Below are positions 1 through 8,007 of a stretch of DNA of 64,000 bases, in pieces. Made by a program: the position numbers and the translations under genes. How positions within the stretch are numbered: the stretch's first letter is position 1; each line of letters starts with the position of its first letter. The notes under the pieces are model-generated. The model was not told the origin of the DNA and did not search any database. It saw nothing but the letters and a program-made list of their open reading frames with translations. This stretch comes from Leptospira soteropolitanensis. GTDB taxonomy: Bacteria > Spirochaetota > Leptospiria > Leptospirales > Leptospiraceae. The stretch is taken from contig NZ_JAMQPN010000002.1 of NCBI RefSeq assembly GCF_026151655.1, positions 682,001 through 746,000 on the forward strand. Reading direction: 5' to 3'.

Positions 1-674
1 AAGAAGAAATAATCGTATCTAATTTGTTTCGGCATGAACCAGAATTTGCACAATTCTTAACCAAACAGATGTTTACTGTAGAAATGCTTCCTTTGATTCA
101 TGGAAATTTTTTACAGGAAATCCTTCGGGATCATGATGAACGTTCTATTAAATACATCCTACCAAGCCTTTCGAAACCTGTATGGGAAGTAGTTCGTACT
201 TCTATTTCAAAAAATAAAATGAAACAAATTCTAAATGGACCAACCAAGAAACCAGAAGAGGGTGAGGATTTGATTTCTGTAATTGAAACAGAACTCTTTA
301 AACGTTTTGCCAGAAATATTTATTATGAAGAAGGATCCATTTTCACCTATAAAGAGACGGGAGAGGTTGAAAAAAAAGATGAGATCCCCTTTGCAAAAGC
401 AGAAAAATTTAATTTTTTTATCGATGGAAACTTTCTTCTTTTTTATGGAAGGACGACCACCAAACTATTTTTTAAAACCGAAAATTGGATCGAATGTTTA
501 AGATTTGATTTCTTTTTATCTAGAAAGGAAATCGAAACATTTCAATTTCATAGATTACCTCCCGATCTTATCATTGAAATTCCTTATTACCCTACAGGGA
601 TTTTTCTTGTAGGTGGAGGGATAACCAAAGAAAGGAAACCTTTTGAGTTTTCTCTTCTGTGGTTTGATTACTAA
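1..674 (+). CDS. FliG C-terminal-domain-like protein (5' partial)
   Basis: The reading frame is open to the left edge, so the real start lies outside the window; the first start-like codon inside is a TTG at 24. Residues about 1-100 of the visible part resemble the C-terminal domain of the flagellar switch protein FliG: helices ending in ILRDHDERSIKYIL, then SKPVWEVV and a GPTKKPEEGEDL segment matching FliG's GPVRxxDVEEAQ region. Where FliG carries the stator-facing charged helix (LDDRS type) this protein has IHGNF, so the key acidic residues are missing. About 100 further residues rich in Phe and Tyr follow and match nothing I know. A diverged FliG paralogue is the best reading; a motor role is inference only. 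Confidence 0.6.
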   Translation, partial: EEIIVSNLFRHEPEFAQFLTKQMFTVEMLPLIHGNFLQEILRDHDERSIKYILPSLSKPVWEVVRTSISKNKMKQILNGPTKKPEEGEDLISVIETELFKRFARNIYYEEGSIFTYKETGEVEKKDEIPFAKAEKFNFFIDGNFLLFYGRTTTKLFFKTENWIECLRFDFFLSRKEIETFQFHRLPPDLIIEIPYYPTGIFLVGGGITKERKPFEFSLLWFDY

Positions 675-739
675 AATTTAATCACAATCACTTTACTTTT
701 TCTCTAGACTCTAAAGTTTTTTTGGATCTACATTAAGAA

Positions 740-1022
740 ATGAACCAGGCCATCTTTCCTATTAGTTGTGTCGATGTTTGTTCTTGTGGATTTACTCATT
801 GGCCGTTTGGTTTATCCTATGAATGTTTATCCCCTTACTGTAGAGACAATTGTTTTCATTCTCAGTTTGCAAGTAGGAACCATGCATATGATCTCTCTTG
901 TTTTGGCACTAGCAATTCTATTATACAGTTTCTCTTTTAGAAAAGAAAACACAGAATTACAATGGTTAGGTCAAAAATCATTGATTAAAATTTTTAACCT
1001 AACCAAAAAACGCTCACCTTAG
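740..1022 (+). CDS. Small hydrophobic membrane protein, possibly frameshifted
   Basis: The supported frame runs from GTG 768 or ATG 774 to TAG 1022 and encodes about 84 residues with two hydrophobic segments (roughly 1-35 and 38-60) and a basic tail ending TKKRSP. No ribosome-binding site precedes either start. In another frame ATG 740 begins MNQAIF; removing one C from the tttcct run at 756-760 would join that start to the downstream frame and give a conventional membrane N-terminus. The coordinates cover this joined reading. The stop overlaps the convergent glpK stop (TAA read from 1021-1019). Function unknown. Confidence 0.4.
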
Positions 1023-2515
1023 TTGCCAGTTTTCACTCGAGAAATCGCCCAGTTCCATTTATCGATTTCTTCTTTCCTCTCACTCTCTTTCATTTTTGGG
1101 ATAAACTGAGTGGTTTTGGTTTCTTCTTTTCTAAGACTTGCTACTGACTTAAAAAACCCACGTTCGAGGCCTGCTAGGTAGGCGGCCCCAAGCACGGTTG
1201 TGTCGACATTTTGTGGACGGATCACTTTGGTTCCGAGTATATCTGCCTGGAATTGCATAAGCCAAGCATTGGAAGTAGCACCCCCATCCACTCGCAAAAA
1301 CTTCAGAGGTTTTCCTGTTTCTTTTTCCATTGCATTGGCAAGTTCATACGACTGAAGGGCAATCGCTTTCAGTGCAGCTCTTGTAATTTGTGCAGGAGTT
1401 GTGTCTCGAGAGAGACCAAAGATCGCACCACGTGCCTCTTGGTCCCAATGTGGTGCCCCAAGGCCGGCAAAGGCAGGGACAAAAACCAAATCATCTTTTG
1501 TTTTGATGGCCTTAACTAATTTTTCCGAGTCTTTAGAGTATTCAAAAAATTCTAGATTGTCACGAAGGAACTGAACTACCGCCCCACCGATAAAAACAGA
1601 ACCTTCCAAACAATAAACAGTTTTTCCTTCAGGACCGAGCGCCAGTGTGGTGATAAGACCTTGGTTTGAAATTCTAAATTCTTCCCCAACATTGAATAAC
1701 AAAAAGCAACCTGTTCCATAGGTGTTTTTGGCTTCCCCTGGTTCTGTACAAAGTTGTCCAAATAAAGCACCTTGTTGGTCGCCCACAAGAGAAGAAATCG
1801 GTATTCCATCAGGCAGAGATTTAACATTAGAGGTAAACCCAAAGAGATTTTTAGAATTATATGCCTTGGGTAACATTGACATTGGCACTCGTAGAATTTC
1901 ACAAAGTTCCTCATCCCATTCTTTAGTTTGGATATTAAAAAGAAGGGTTCTTGAGGCATTGGTATGATCGGTTTTGTGTTCTTTGTGACCAGTGAGTTTA
2001 TATAAAAGCCAAGTGTCGATAGTTCCAAATAACAACTCACCTTTCTCTGCTTTCGCACGAGCGCCTTTTACATTATCAAGGATCCATTGGATTTTGGTTC
2101 CAGAAAAATAGGCATCTAACACAAGGCCTGTTTTGTTTCGAAAATTGGAATCAAGGCTTTGTCTTTTTAATTCCTTACAAATATCAGAGGTTCTTCGGCA
2201 TTGCCATACGATGGCGTTATACACTGGTTTGCCGGACTTTTTGTCCCAAACAACAGAGGTTTCTCTTTGGTTTGTGATTCCAATGGCAACAGCATCCTTG
2301 GGATTTAACTTCCCATTTTTAATGGCTTGGGCTATGAGTTTTTGTGTTTTAACCCAAATCTCTTCTGGATCATGTTCCACCCAACCCGGTTTTGGGTAAT
2401 ACTGTTTGAATTCTTGGTAAGCAGAAGAAATCACCTTCCCTTTATCATTAAAACAGAATGTTCTGATTCCTGTAGTGCCTGCGTCGATTCCAATGATATA
2501 ACCTTTTTTTGCCAT
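1019..2515 (-). CDS. glpK: Glycerol kinase
   Basis: Phosphorylates glycerol to sn-glycerol 3-phosphate with ATP in the cytoplasm, feeding phospholipid synthesis and glycolysis. At 498 residues it has the usual length of an FGGY-family glycerol kinase. The glycerol-binding residues correspond to E. coli R83, E84, Y135 and D245, here R84-E85 (in NQRET), Y136 (in DAYFSGT) and D246 (in VGDQQGALFGQL). The ATP-side loop GIDAGTTGIR is at 9-18 and the C-terminal RVDGGATSNAWLMQFQ segment is present. The start codon is 2 nt from the stop of the upstream hydrolase gene, so the two are probably cotranscribed. No glycerol facilitator gene is next to it. Confidence 0.95.
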   Translation of the reverse strand: MAKKGYIIGIDAGTTGIRTFCFNDKGKVISSAYQEFKQYYPKPGWVEHDPEEIWVKTQKLIAQAIKNGKLNPKDAVAIGITNQRETSVVWDKKSGKPVYNAIVWQCRRTSDICKELKRQSLDSNFRNKTGLVLDAYFSGTKIQWILDNVKGARAKAEKGELLFGTIDTWLLYKLTGHKEHKTDHTNASRTLLFNIQTKEWDEELCEILRVPMSMLPKAYNSKNLFGFTSNVKSLPDGIPISSLVGDQQGALFGQLCTEPGEAKNTYGTGCFLLFNVGEEFRISNQGLITTLALGPEGKTVYCLEGSVFIGGAVVQFLRDNLEFFEYSKDSEKLVKAIKTKDDLVFVPAFAGLGAPHWDQEARGAIFGLSRDTTPAQITRAALKAIALQSYELANAMEKETGKPLKFLRVDGGATSNAWLMQFQADILGTKVIRPQNVDTTVLGAAYLAGLERGFFKSVASLRKEETKTTQFIPKMKESERKEEIDKWNWAISRVKTGN

Positions 2516-2516
2516 T

Positions 2517-3473
2517 TTAAACCTCTATTTCCAAACCTTCATAAGCCATAATGATTTCTAGTTTTCCATGTGGATCAAACATCTCTTTATATTTGAGTGC
2601 GCGTAAATAAACTAAATCTAGTTTTTCGTCATCGTAAGAAGGATCATGATGAAACATCACAAGTTTTTTAACTTTTGCACGAAGAGCAATATCAGTAGCG
2701 ATGGAAGCTGAACTATGACCCCAATCGATTTTTTGTAAGGACTCTTCAAACGTATATTGTGTATCAAAAACAAGAACATCTGCATCACGAAAATAATCGA
2801 TATAAGTATCAATATTTTCCATTTCTTCCAAATTGAATTCCGCATCGGATGCAAAGATAATTGCTTTTCCCTCTTCCGTAAACCGATAAGAAAAACTTCC
2901 TCCCGGATGGCGGACTGCTTTGCTAAATGCCTGGATATGGGGACCAAGTGGAATCACTTCCCCTTCTTCCAAATATTGGAACGTCTTTTTGGCGGCATAA
3001 TGATCAAAGGAAACAGGAAAATGAGTGAATACGAATTGGTGATCTAATCTTTTTTCTGCATCGTTCATACAAGAAACGAATTCAAAATGATTTCCTGGTA
3101 AAAAGAGAGGTACAAAAAAAGGAATCCCTTGGATATGATCCCAATGTGTATGTGTCAAAATCCAATAAGCATGACCTGTTCCCTTCCCAAAGTCAGTGGC
3201 CATCAATTGATTACCGAGTTCTCGAAGCCCAGTGCCACCATCGATAATGATAAGATTTCCTTCCTTGTCACGAATTTCAACGCAAGTCGTATTACCGCCG
3301 TAAGTTGATGAAGAAGAAAAACTGAGAGAATTTAGAAAACTATGGATACTTTGTTCATTCTGAATGTCAGTGGGACTGGCGAGCGAAAGAATTTTTTCGA
3401 TTTTATGTTTTACACCTTCAGGCCGAATGGGTGACGCAATGGAACCCCGGACACCCCAAAACTTAATTTTCAT
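2517..3473 (-). CDS. Metallo-beta-lactamase-fold hydrolase
   Basis: A 318-residue cytoplasmic protein with the N-terminal FWGVRGSI signature, a GGNTTCVEI strand, the IIDGGTGLRELG segment and the dimetal motif THTHWDH, followed by downstream metal ligands (RHPGG, FASDAE and GHSSAS regions). This layout belongs to the RNase Z/PhnP-like branch of MBL hydrolases that act on phosphodiesters or related esters; the substrate cannot be read from sequence. No signal peptide. It starts the glpK transcription unit and diverges from the STAS gene at 3559, so both promoters must lie in 3474-3558. Confidence 0.85.
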   Translation of the reverse strand: MKIKFWGVRGSIASPIRPEGVKHKIEKILSLASPTDIQNEQSIHSFLNSLSFSSSSTYGGNTTCVEIRDKEGNLIIIDGGTGLRELGNQLMATDFGKGTGHAYWILTHTHWDHIQGIPFFVPLFLPGNHFEFVSCMNDAEKRLDHQFVFTHFPVSFDHYAAKKTFQYLEEGEVIPLGPHIQAFSKAVRHPGGSFSYRFTEEGKAIIFASDAEFNLEEMENIDTYIDYFRDADVLVFDTQYTFEESLQKIDWGHSSASIATDIALRAKVKKLVMFHHDPSYDDEKLDLVYLRALKYKEMFDPHGKLEIIMAYEGLEIEV

Positions 3474-3502
3474 TGCTCTTTTTCTAGAGTCCTTTTTTGA
3501 AA

Positions 3503-3521
3503 AATCAAACGTTTTTTGATT
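3503..3521. promoter_or_regulatory. Inverted repeat in the divergent hydrolase/STAS intergenic region
   Basis: AATCAAA (3503-3509) and TTTGATT (3515-3521) form a perfect 7-bp inverted repeat with a 5-nt centre. It lies between two divergent start codons (3473 and 3559) and could be an operator or a leader hairpin. No recognisable -10/-35 pair was assigned. Confidence 0.3.
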
Positions 3522-3558
3522 GTATTTGGCTCTTTCAGATGTTGTCTTAACTGAAGTT

Positions 3559-3876
3559 ATGTTTCAGTATGAAATCAAACGAGAAAACGAAAAAGCCATT
3601 GTGCATTTGAATGGATCCTTGTCTTTGAAAGACACTCCAAAATTTCGGTCGGACGTAAAAACACTCATTGACACTCCGGAAATCCAAGAACTTGTTTTAG
3701 ACTTTAAAAACTTGAGTTACTTAGATTCTTCTGGGATAGGAATTTTGTTGCATACCTATAGCTGGACAAAGGAAAAAAAGAAGCAGGTTCGAATCATCCA
3801 TTTATCCCCTGAAGTCAGAACCATATTTACAGTAGCAAACCTTCTAGATATTTTTCAACTTAAAGAATCCATCTAG
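3559..3876 (+). CDS. STAS-domain protein (anti-sigma factor antagonist family)
   Basis: A 105-residue single STAS domain. The signature LDSSGIGILL at about 55-64 contains the serine pair at which SpoIIAA-type antagonists are phosphorylated by an anti-sigma kinase. In this family the unphosphorylated form binds the kinase and frees a sigma factor or another partner. I chose ATG 3559 because the domain starts immediately after it (MFQYEIK); the frame extends up to 3520 but adds only non-family residues. No anti-sigma kinase or PP2C phosphatase gene is adjacent, so the partner is unknown. Its stop lies in the hairpin at 3869-3901 and converges on pssA. Confidence 0.85.
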   Translation: MFQYEIKRENEKAIVHLNGSLSLKDTPKFRSDVKTLIDTPEIQELVLDFKNLSYLDSSGIGILLHTYSWTKEKKKQVRIIHLSPEVRTIFTVANLLDIFQLKESI

Positions 3877-3901
3877 GACTACACTCGGTAGTCCTGGATG
3901 G
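3869..3901. terminator. Bidirectional hairpin between STAS gene and pssA
   Basis: The left arm 3869-3882 (CCATCTAGGACTAC) pairs with 3888-3901 around the loop ACTCG: 14 base pairs with one T-G wobble. Both convergent stop codons lie in the stem (TAG 3874-3876 on plus; TAG read from 3881-3879 on minus). No clear T-tract follows on either strand, so termination is inferred from stem strength and convergent placement. Confidence 0.7.
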
Positions 3902-4634
3902 TTTGGATGAGAAAAGATACGATCCCAGAAAATACATAAAATCCTACCGCGCCATACATCACATAAGGCCAACGATAAAAGCCAATCGCAAGTAACAACA
4001 ACCCAAGTCCGACAATACTAATTCCTAATTTTTTCCAAGAAAAAAGACCTCTAATCGCAACCTGTGGTTTGCTGTATCTAAGAGTTGAAACCATAAGAAG
4101 AGCGGTAATTACAAAAAATAATACAGCCGTCCAAAGTGGAACTTGTGATACAGAAAAAACTAAAGGAAAAATCCCAATCACAACACCGGCAACAGGAGAA
4201 GGAAGGCCATTAAATGATTTAGGATCGTGAGCCACATTAAAACGTGCCAATCGATATGCCGCACAAATAGGATACAAAGCGGCTATAAACATCCCTAAAG
4301 GAAAATAATCAGGTTTGTCGAAGATATCTAGTTTGATGTCGTAAAAGAACATTTTATACGACAAAAATCCTGGAGCTATCCCAAAGGTGGTAAGGTCGGC
4401 AAGACTGTCTAAGTCAGCGCCTAATTCGCTTGTACAATTGAGAGCGCGTGCTGCCATTCCGTCAAACCCATCAAAGAGTGCGGCTAAAATAATAAACACT
4501 CCCGCTAAGGTAAAAAGTTCGTGGGAATTGGATTGTGTTGGGTTTGTTTCTGCTACCAAAAGCATAGATACAAAGCCCAAAGTTAAATTTCCCAATGTAA
4601 GTGTGTTTGGAATCCAAGTAAGTTTTAGTTTCAT
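3879..4634 (-). CDS. pssA: CDP-diacylglycerol--serine O-phosphatidyltransferase
   Basis: Makes phosphatidylserine from CDP-diacylglycerol and serine, the first step to phosphatidylethanolamine, at the inner membrane. The CDP-alcohol phosphotransferase signature DGx2ARx8Gx3Dx3D is complete: D58-G59, A62-R63, G72, D76 and D80. The 251 residues form about eight hydrophobic segments, as in the membrane-bound (Bacillus-type) PssA rather than the E. coli enzyme. The start overlaps the tsaD stop by 4 nt, so it is translationally coupled as the last gene of the lexA-ctpA-tsaD run. A phosphatidylglycerophosphate synthase is an alternative family member, but the N-terminal layout and partner genes fit PssA better. 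Confidence 0.85.
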   Translation of the reverse strand: MKLKLTWIPNTLTLGNLTLGFVSMLLVAETNPTQSNSHELFTLAGVFIILAALFDGFDGMAARALNCTSELGADLDSLADLTTFGIAPGFLSYKMFFYDIKLDIFDKPDYFPLGMFIAALYPICAAYRLARFNVAHDPKSFNGLPSPVAGVVIGIFPLVFSVSQVPLWTAVLFFVITALLMVSTLRYSKPQVAIRGLFSWKKLGISIVGLGLLLLAIGFYRWPYVMYGAVGFYVFSGIVSFLIQTIQDYRV

Positions 4635-5656
4635 ATTATTTGTTCAAAGTTTCGTTTGGGGCTTACTTTGAAGTCGAGCCCCACAAATGATTTTTGTTTC
4701 CAAAGGTGGTATCCAAGACATGCCACCATCGCTCCGTTATCTGTGCAGTAAATTTTTTTGCTAGGATAAAATAGGTCAAAACCTGATCTTTCCTTTTCTT
4801 TTTCTAAACTTTCCCGAAGAGTTCCATTGGCAAGTACCCCGCCGGCAGCGACCAAAGTTCGAATTCCTGTTTTCGTTATTGCCTTTCGGATGTTACGTGT
4901 GACAAGTTCAAAGGCCGTTTTCTGAAAATAGTATGCAATTTTTTCCACAGGAAGAGAATCTGCATTTTCCCGTTTGTAGTAAAGCACCGCGGTCTTAAGC
5001 CCACTATAGGAGAACCGAATCTTATTTTCTCCATCTTCTTTTAAAAGTTTAGGAAATGGATTTTTTTCACCAGGAACCGGTTTGTATGCATTTGCCTTTG
5101 CCTCCAAATAAGGACCACCGGGGTATGGTAGGTCCAAAACGGCACTGACCTTATCGAAAGCCTCCCCAAGCGAATCATCCTGAGTATCTGCTAAAATTTG
5201 CAAATCACCAAATCCTTTGTATATATAAATGGAAGAATTTCCTCCAGAGAGAAGGACCCCAAGCCAAGGAAAAGGAGGAAGTTCTCTTTCCAAACCGATC
5301 ACTGACAAATGAGCTTCGAGATGGTTCACCGCGACAATAGGAATCCCATGTACAAGGGAGATACAACGAGCCAATTGTGCTCCAATCATGAGAGAGCCAA
5401 CTAACCCAGGATAAGTGGTTACTGCTACGTAGTTTAAATCAGAAAAATCAATACCCGCCTCTTCCATCGAAACAGCAAGAAGAGAATTGATTTTTTCTAA
5501 ATGGGCTCTCGAGGCAATTTCTGGGACCACTCCCCGGTAAGGGGAATGGGAATCTATTTGGCTATAAACTTTGAGAGAAAGAAGTTCCTGTCCATCACGA
5601 ACAATCGCAATGGATGTTTCATCACAACTGGATTCAATTCCTAATCCATAGGTCAT
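4631..5656 (-). CDS. tsaD: tRNA N6-adenosine threonylcarbamoyltransferase
   Basis: Transfers threonylcarbamoyl from TC-AMP to A37 of ANN-decoding tRNAs, acting with TsaB and TsaE. The 341-residue length matches the Kae1/TsaD family. The N-terminal GIESSCDETSIAIV nucleotide loop is present, and metal ligands H112 and H116 lie in NHLEAHLS (E. coli H111 and H115). PYPGGPYLE and the late C-TDNGAM segment complete the ASKHA core. The start shares one base with the stop of the S41 protease gene (TAATG), and the stop overlaps pssA by 4 nt. TsaB, TsaC and TsaE are not in this window. Confidence 0.95.
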   Translation of the reverse strand: MTYGLGIESSCDETSIAIVRDGQELLSLKVYSQIDSHSPYRGVVPEIASRAHLEKINSLLAVSMEEAGIDFSDLNYVAVTTYPGLVGSLMIGAQLARCISLVHGIPIVAVNHLEAHLSVIGLERELPPFPWLGVLLSGGNSSIYIYKGFGDLQILADTQDDSLGEAFDKVSAVLDLPYPGGPYLEAKANAYKPVPGEKNPFPKLLKEDGENKIRFSYSGLKTAVLYYKRENADSLPVEKIAYYFQKTAFELVTRNIRKAITKTGIRTLVAAGGVLANGTLRESLEKEKERSGFDLFYPSKKIYCTDNGAMVACLGYHLWKQKSFVGLDFKVSPKRNFEQII

Positions 5657-7035
5657 TACTTCAAAACACGGATGGCTTCTGCAAGCTGAGTATCCAAATC
5701 CAATCTTGGTTTTGCATTGGAAGAACCGGCTCTCATTTCATTAAATAAAAAAATACGTGTGACCGAATCAGATATTGTTAGATTTTCTTTTTTTAGAATG
5801 GCTGAAAAATCGGAAAGAGCTAAATCGTTGTATTCTGCATGTGTTTCTAAAAAGGGACGAATTAAATTTTTCTTAAAGAGTTTTTCTAATGCGTATTTTT
5901 CATCTTCACTAGCAGCTATGGGATTTATAATATAATCGGGAGTAATACCTTTTCCATGAATAGAAACACCAGAAGGTGTGTAGTATTTTTGAATCGTAAT
6001 AGCAACCCCAGTGCCTCCCGAAAGAGGGAAAATAGACTGCACACTGCCCTTACCAAAACTTTGTGTTCCAACTACCACAGCACGTTTGTTATCTTTTAAT
6101 GCACCTGCTAAAATCTCAGAAGCGCTGGCAGAACCCCCATTCACCAAAATGGCAATGGGAATCTCTAAAAACTTTTTATCTTTTTTATCGGCTTTATAAC
6201 TTTTTACGAGAACACCACCTCGACCTTTTACAGAAACTATCTCGGCATCGGGAGGTAAAAAAAGATCAGCTAGATCAATGGCCAAATCCAAAAGTCCACC
6301 GGGATTCATTCGTAAATCAATCACGAGTTTTTTGGCACCAGAATCCATCATTGCCTTCACAGCAGTAGCAAATTCTTTGGCAGTAGTTTCCTTACCCATA
6401 AATTGCACGAGTTTGATATAACCAGTTTCTGTTTCTGGAAGGTAATGAGATCTTACATACCGAATTTGGATTAACTCTCGCACCAAATTAACAACAAAAG
6501 GATCTTTGATTCCCTTTCTTTCGATCTTCATAGAAATGGATGATCCTACTTCCCCACGCATCATAGCGATGGATTCGGATAATGAAACGGACTTTGTACT
6601 TTTTCCGTTTATTTCTATAATTTTGTCTTGAGGTTGCAGCCCTGCTTTCCAAGCGGGAGTTCCCTCGATCGGAGCCACAATGATAAAGGCATTTTCTTGG
6701 AAACTGATCTCAACTCCAATTCCACCAAAGCTACCTTTGGTTTCATTCTGTAATTCACCAAATTCATCCGTATCTAAAAAACGGGTATGAGGATCACCTA
6801 AACTCTGTAAGGCACCCTGAATGGCTCCAGTATAAATTTTTTTCTCTTCCTGAGGATCCACATAATCGTTTTCAATATAAGAAACTACTTCGTGAAGAAT
6901 TTGTAAGTATTTCTCCCCATCAGTCGAGATAGCTTTAACCTTATCCGTGCTACCAAAAAAAACAAGGGCCACCAAACAAATGGTAATGGCACCCCAAACC
7001 AGACGTTCGGATATTTTGATTTTATTCATTTCCAT
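5656..7035 (-). CDS. S41-family carboxy-terminal processing protease
   Basis: An envelope serine protease of the CtpA/Prc family, 459 residues. A single N-terminal membrane anchor or signal (about 13-30) directs it to the periplasm. It is followed by the tail-specific N-domain, a PDZ domain (about 105-175, containing FGGIGVEI and WKAGLQPQDKII) and the S41 core. The catalytic dyad is S304 in GGSASASEI and K329 in GTQSFGKGSVQ, with the family's 25-residue spacing. The start could be ATG 7035 or ATG 7029; both overlap the lipoprotein gene. It probably trims C-termini of exported proteins; no substrate is evident from context. Confidence 0.9.
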   Translation of the reverse strand: MEMNKIKISERLVWGAITICLVALVFFGSTDKVKAISTDGEKYLQILHEVVSYIENDYVDPQEEKKIYTGAIQGALQSLGDPHTRFLDTDEFGELQNETKGSFGGIGVEISFQENAFIIVAPIEGTPAWKAGLQPQDKIIEINGKSTKSVSLSESIAMMRGEVGSSISMKIERKGIKDPFVVNLVRELIQIRYVRSHYLPETETGYIKLVQFMGKETTAKEFATAVKAMMDSGAKKLVIDLRMNPGGLLDLAIDLADLFLPPDAEIVSVKGRGGVLVKSYKADKKDKKFLEIPIAILVNGGSASASEILAGALKDNKRAVVVGTQSFGKGSVQSIFPLSGGTGVAITIQKYYTPSGVSIHGKGITPDYIINPIAASEDEKYALEKLFKKNLIRPFLETHAEYNDLALSDFSAILKKENLTISDSVTRIFLFNEMRAGSSNAKPRLDLDTQLAEAIRVLK

Positions 7036-7312
7036 AAATTGACTCGTAGAGAGCTTTGTTTTCTTTTTTTAACATTTCTTTTGCTTCTGGGATAGACAAC
7101 CGGTAGACTTCGCAAGCCTCTTCAAAAAGTGCCATATCTGTGGGAGTGGGTCGTTTGCTATCTGCCATAAGCCCAGTTTGGATTCGATTCTGTGCAAACC
7201 GCTCCAAAACACGTTTTAGGTCATAAGCATCGATTTCTTGTTTTTTAGGAGCGCAAGAGAGGATGAGAGAGAGTATAAGAAACGTTGGGAAAAAGAAGAG
7301 ATGTTTCAGCAT
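7022..7312 (-). CDS. Small putative lipoprotein
   Basis: ATG 7312 gives 96 residues beginning MLKHLFFFPTFLILSLILSC, a signal sequence ending in the lipobox ILSC at about residue 20; this is why I prefer it to the TTG at 7348 that directly follows the lexA stop. AAGGG lies immediately before the ATG, closer than usual. The mature part is charged and helical, with no recognised domain. It overlaps the start of the downstream protease by 8-14 nt, so coupled translation is likely, and the lipoprotein could be an accessory to the protease. That link is inference from gene order only. Confidence 0.65.
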   Translation of the reverse strand: MLKHLFFFPTFLILSLILSCAPKKQEIDAYDLKRVLERFAQNRIQTGLMADSKRPTPTDMALFEEACEVYRLSIPEAKEMLKKENKALYESIYGNE

Positions 7313-7348
7313 CCCTTCAAAACTCGTTCCCAACCAAGCTTTGGTCAA

Positions 7349-7957
7349 TCAGTAAATGCGATAGAGTCCGATTAGTTTTCCAATTATCGTTGCCTTTTTG
7401 GTACGAATGGGTTTTAGTTTTACATTCCTTGGTTCCAAACGGATCATATCTGGCTCTTTGTAAAAAACTTTTAAAGTAGCCTCGTTTTCGATCATTGCCA
7501 CAACAATCTCTCCATTCCTTGCTGTGTCTTTTTTCTGAATGATGGCAATGTCCCCATCGCTAATCCCTGCATCCACCATAGAGTCACCCTTCACACGTAA
7601 AGCAAAGGTTCCCGGTTTGGTGGCAAGGTCTTCTGGAACCGCAATATAATCTTCTATATTTTCTTCGGCAAGGATGGGAGAACCCGCCGCCACTTGGCCG
7701 AGCAGTGGAATTCCAGAGGCACGGACGAGAAGCGCTTCTTCCCCATTCCCTTTCAGAAGTTCAATGGCCCGGCTTTGGTTTTTGGAAGTGCGGATATAAC
7801 CTTTTTTCTCAATGGCCTTTAGATGGTCGTAAGCGCCTTTAGCGGTAATTCCAAATTGGTCCCCAATTTCACGAATCGTGGGAGGGAACCCCTTCTCGCG
7901 GACAGTATCCGATATGAATTGCAGGACAGATTCTTGTTTTTCCGTGAGGTCTTTCAT
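7349..7957 (-). CDS. lexA: LexA SOS repressor
   Basis: Represses DNA-damage genes and self-cleaves when stimulated by RecA filaments. It has 202 residues. The winged helix-turn-helix is at 1-65 (TIREIGDQFGITAKGAYDHLKAIEK region, similar to E. coli). The cleavage bond is A91-G92 in QVAAGSP. The catalytic dyad is S126 (KGDSMVDAGI) and K163 (NEATLKVF). All autoproteolysis residues are therefore intact. A lipoprotein gene follows the stop directly. Upstream there is a good -35/-10 pair only 7 nt from the ATG (see promoter), suggesting little or no 5' leader. I found no convincing LexA operator in the 50-bp upstream gap, so autoregulation is unproven here. Confidence 0.95.
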   Translation of the reverse strand: MKDLTEKQESVLQFISDTVREKGFPPTIREIGDQFGITAKGAYDHLKAIEKKGYIRTSKNQSRAIELLKGNGEEALLVRASGIPLLGQVAAGSPILAEENIEDYIAVPEDLATKPGTFALRVKGDSMVDAGISDGDIAIIQKKDTARNGEIVVAMIENEATLKVFYKEPDMIRLEPRNVKLKPIRTKKATIIGKLIGLYRIY

Positions 7958-7964
7958 ACTAAAC

Positions 7965-7993
7965 AGATAACTAGGAAATGGGTGTTATGTCAA
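7965..7993 (-). promoter_or_regulatory. Putative lexA promoter
   Basis: On the minus strand TTGACA (7993-7988) and TTATCT (7970-7965) are separated by 17 bp. The -10 ends 7 nt before the lexA ATG, so transcription would begin at or next to the start codon, a leaderless or nearly leaderless arrangement. The 8-mer AACTAGGA occurs at 7969-7976 and again at 7999-8006, exactly 30 bp apart and flanking the -35; it may be a regulator site. Confidence 0.45.
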
Positions 7994-8007
7994 CAAAAAA
8001 CTAGGAG

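Noticed and set aside
1576..2058. 160-codon minus-strand ORF inside glpK
   Set aside because: An alternate frame of glpK; the glpK frame contains all family motifs.
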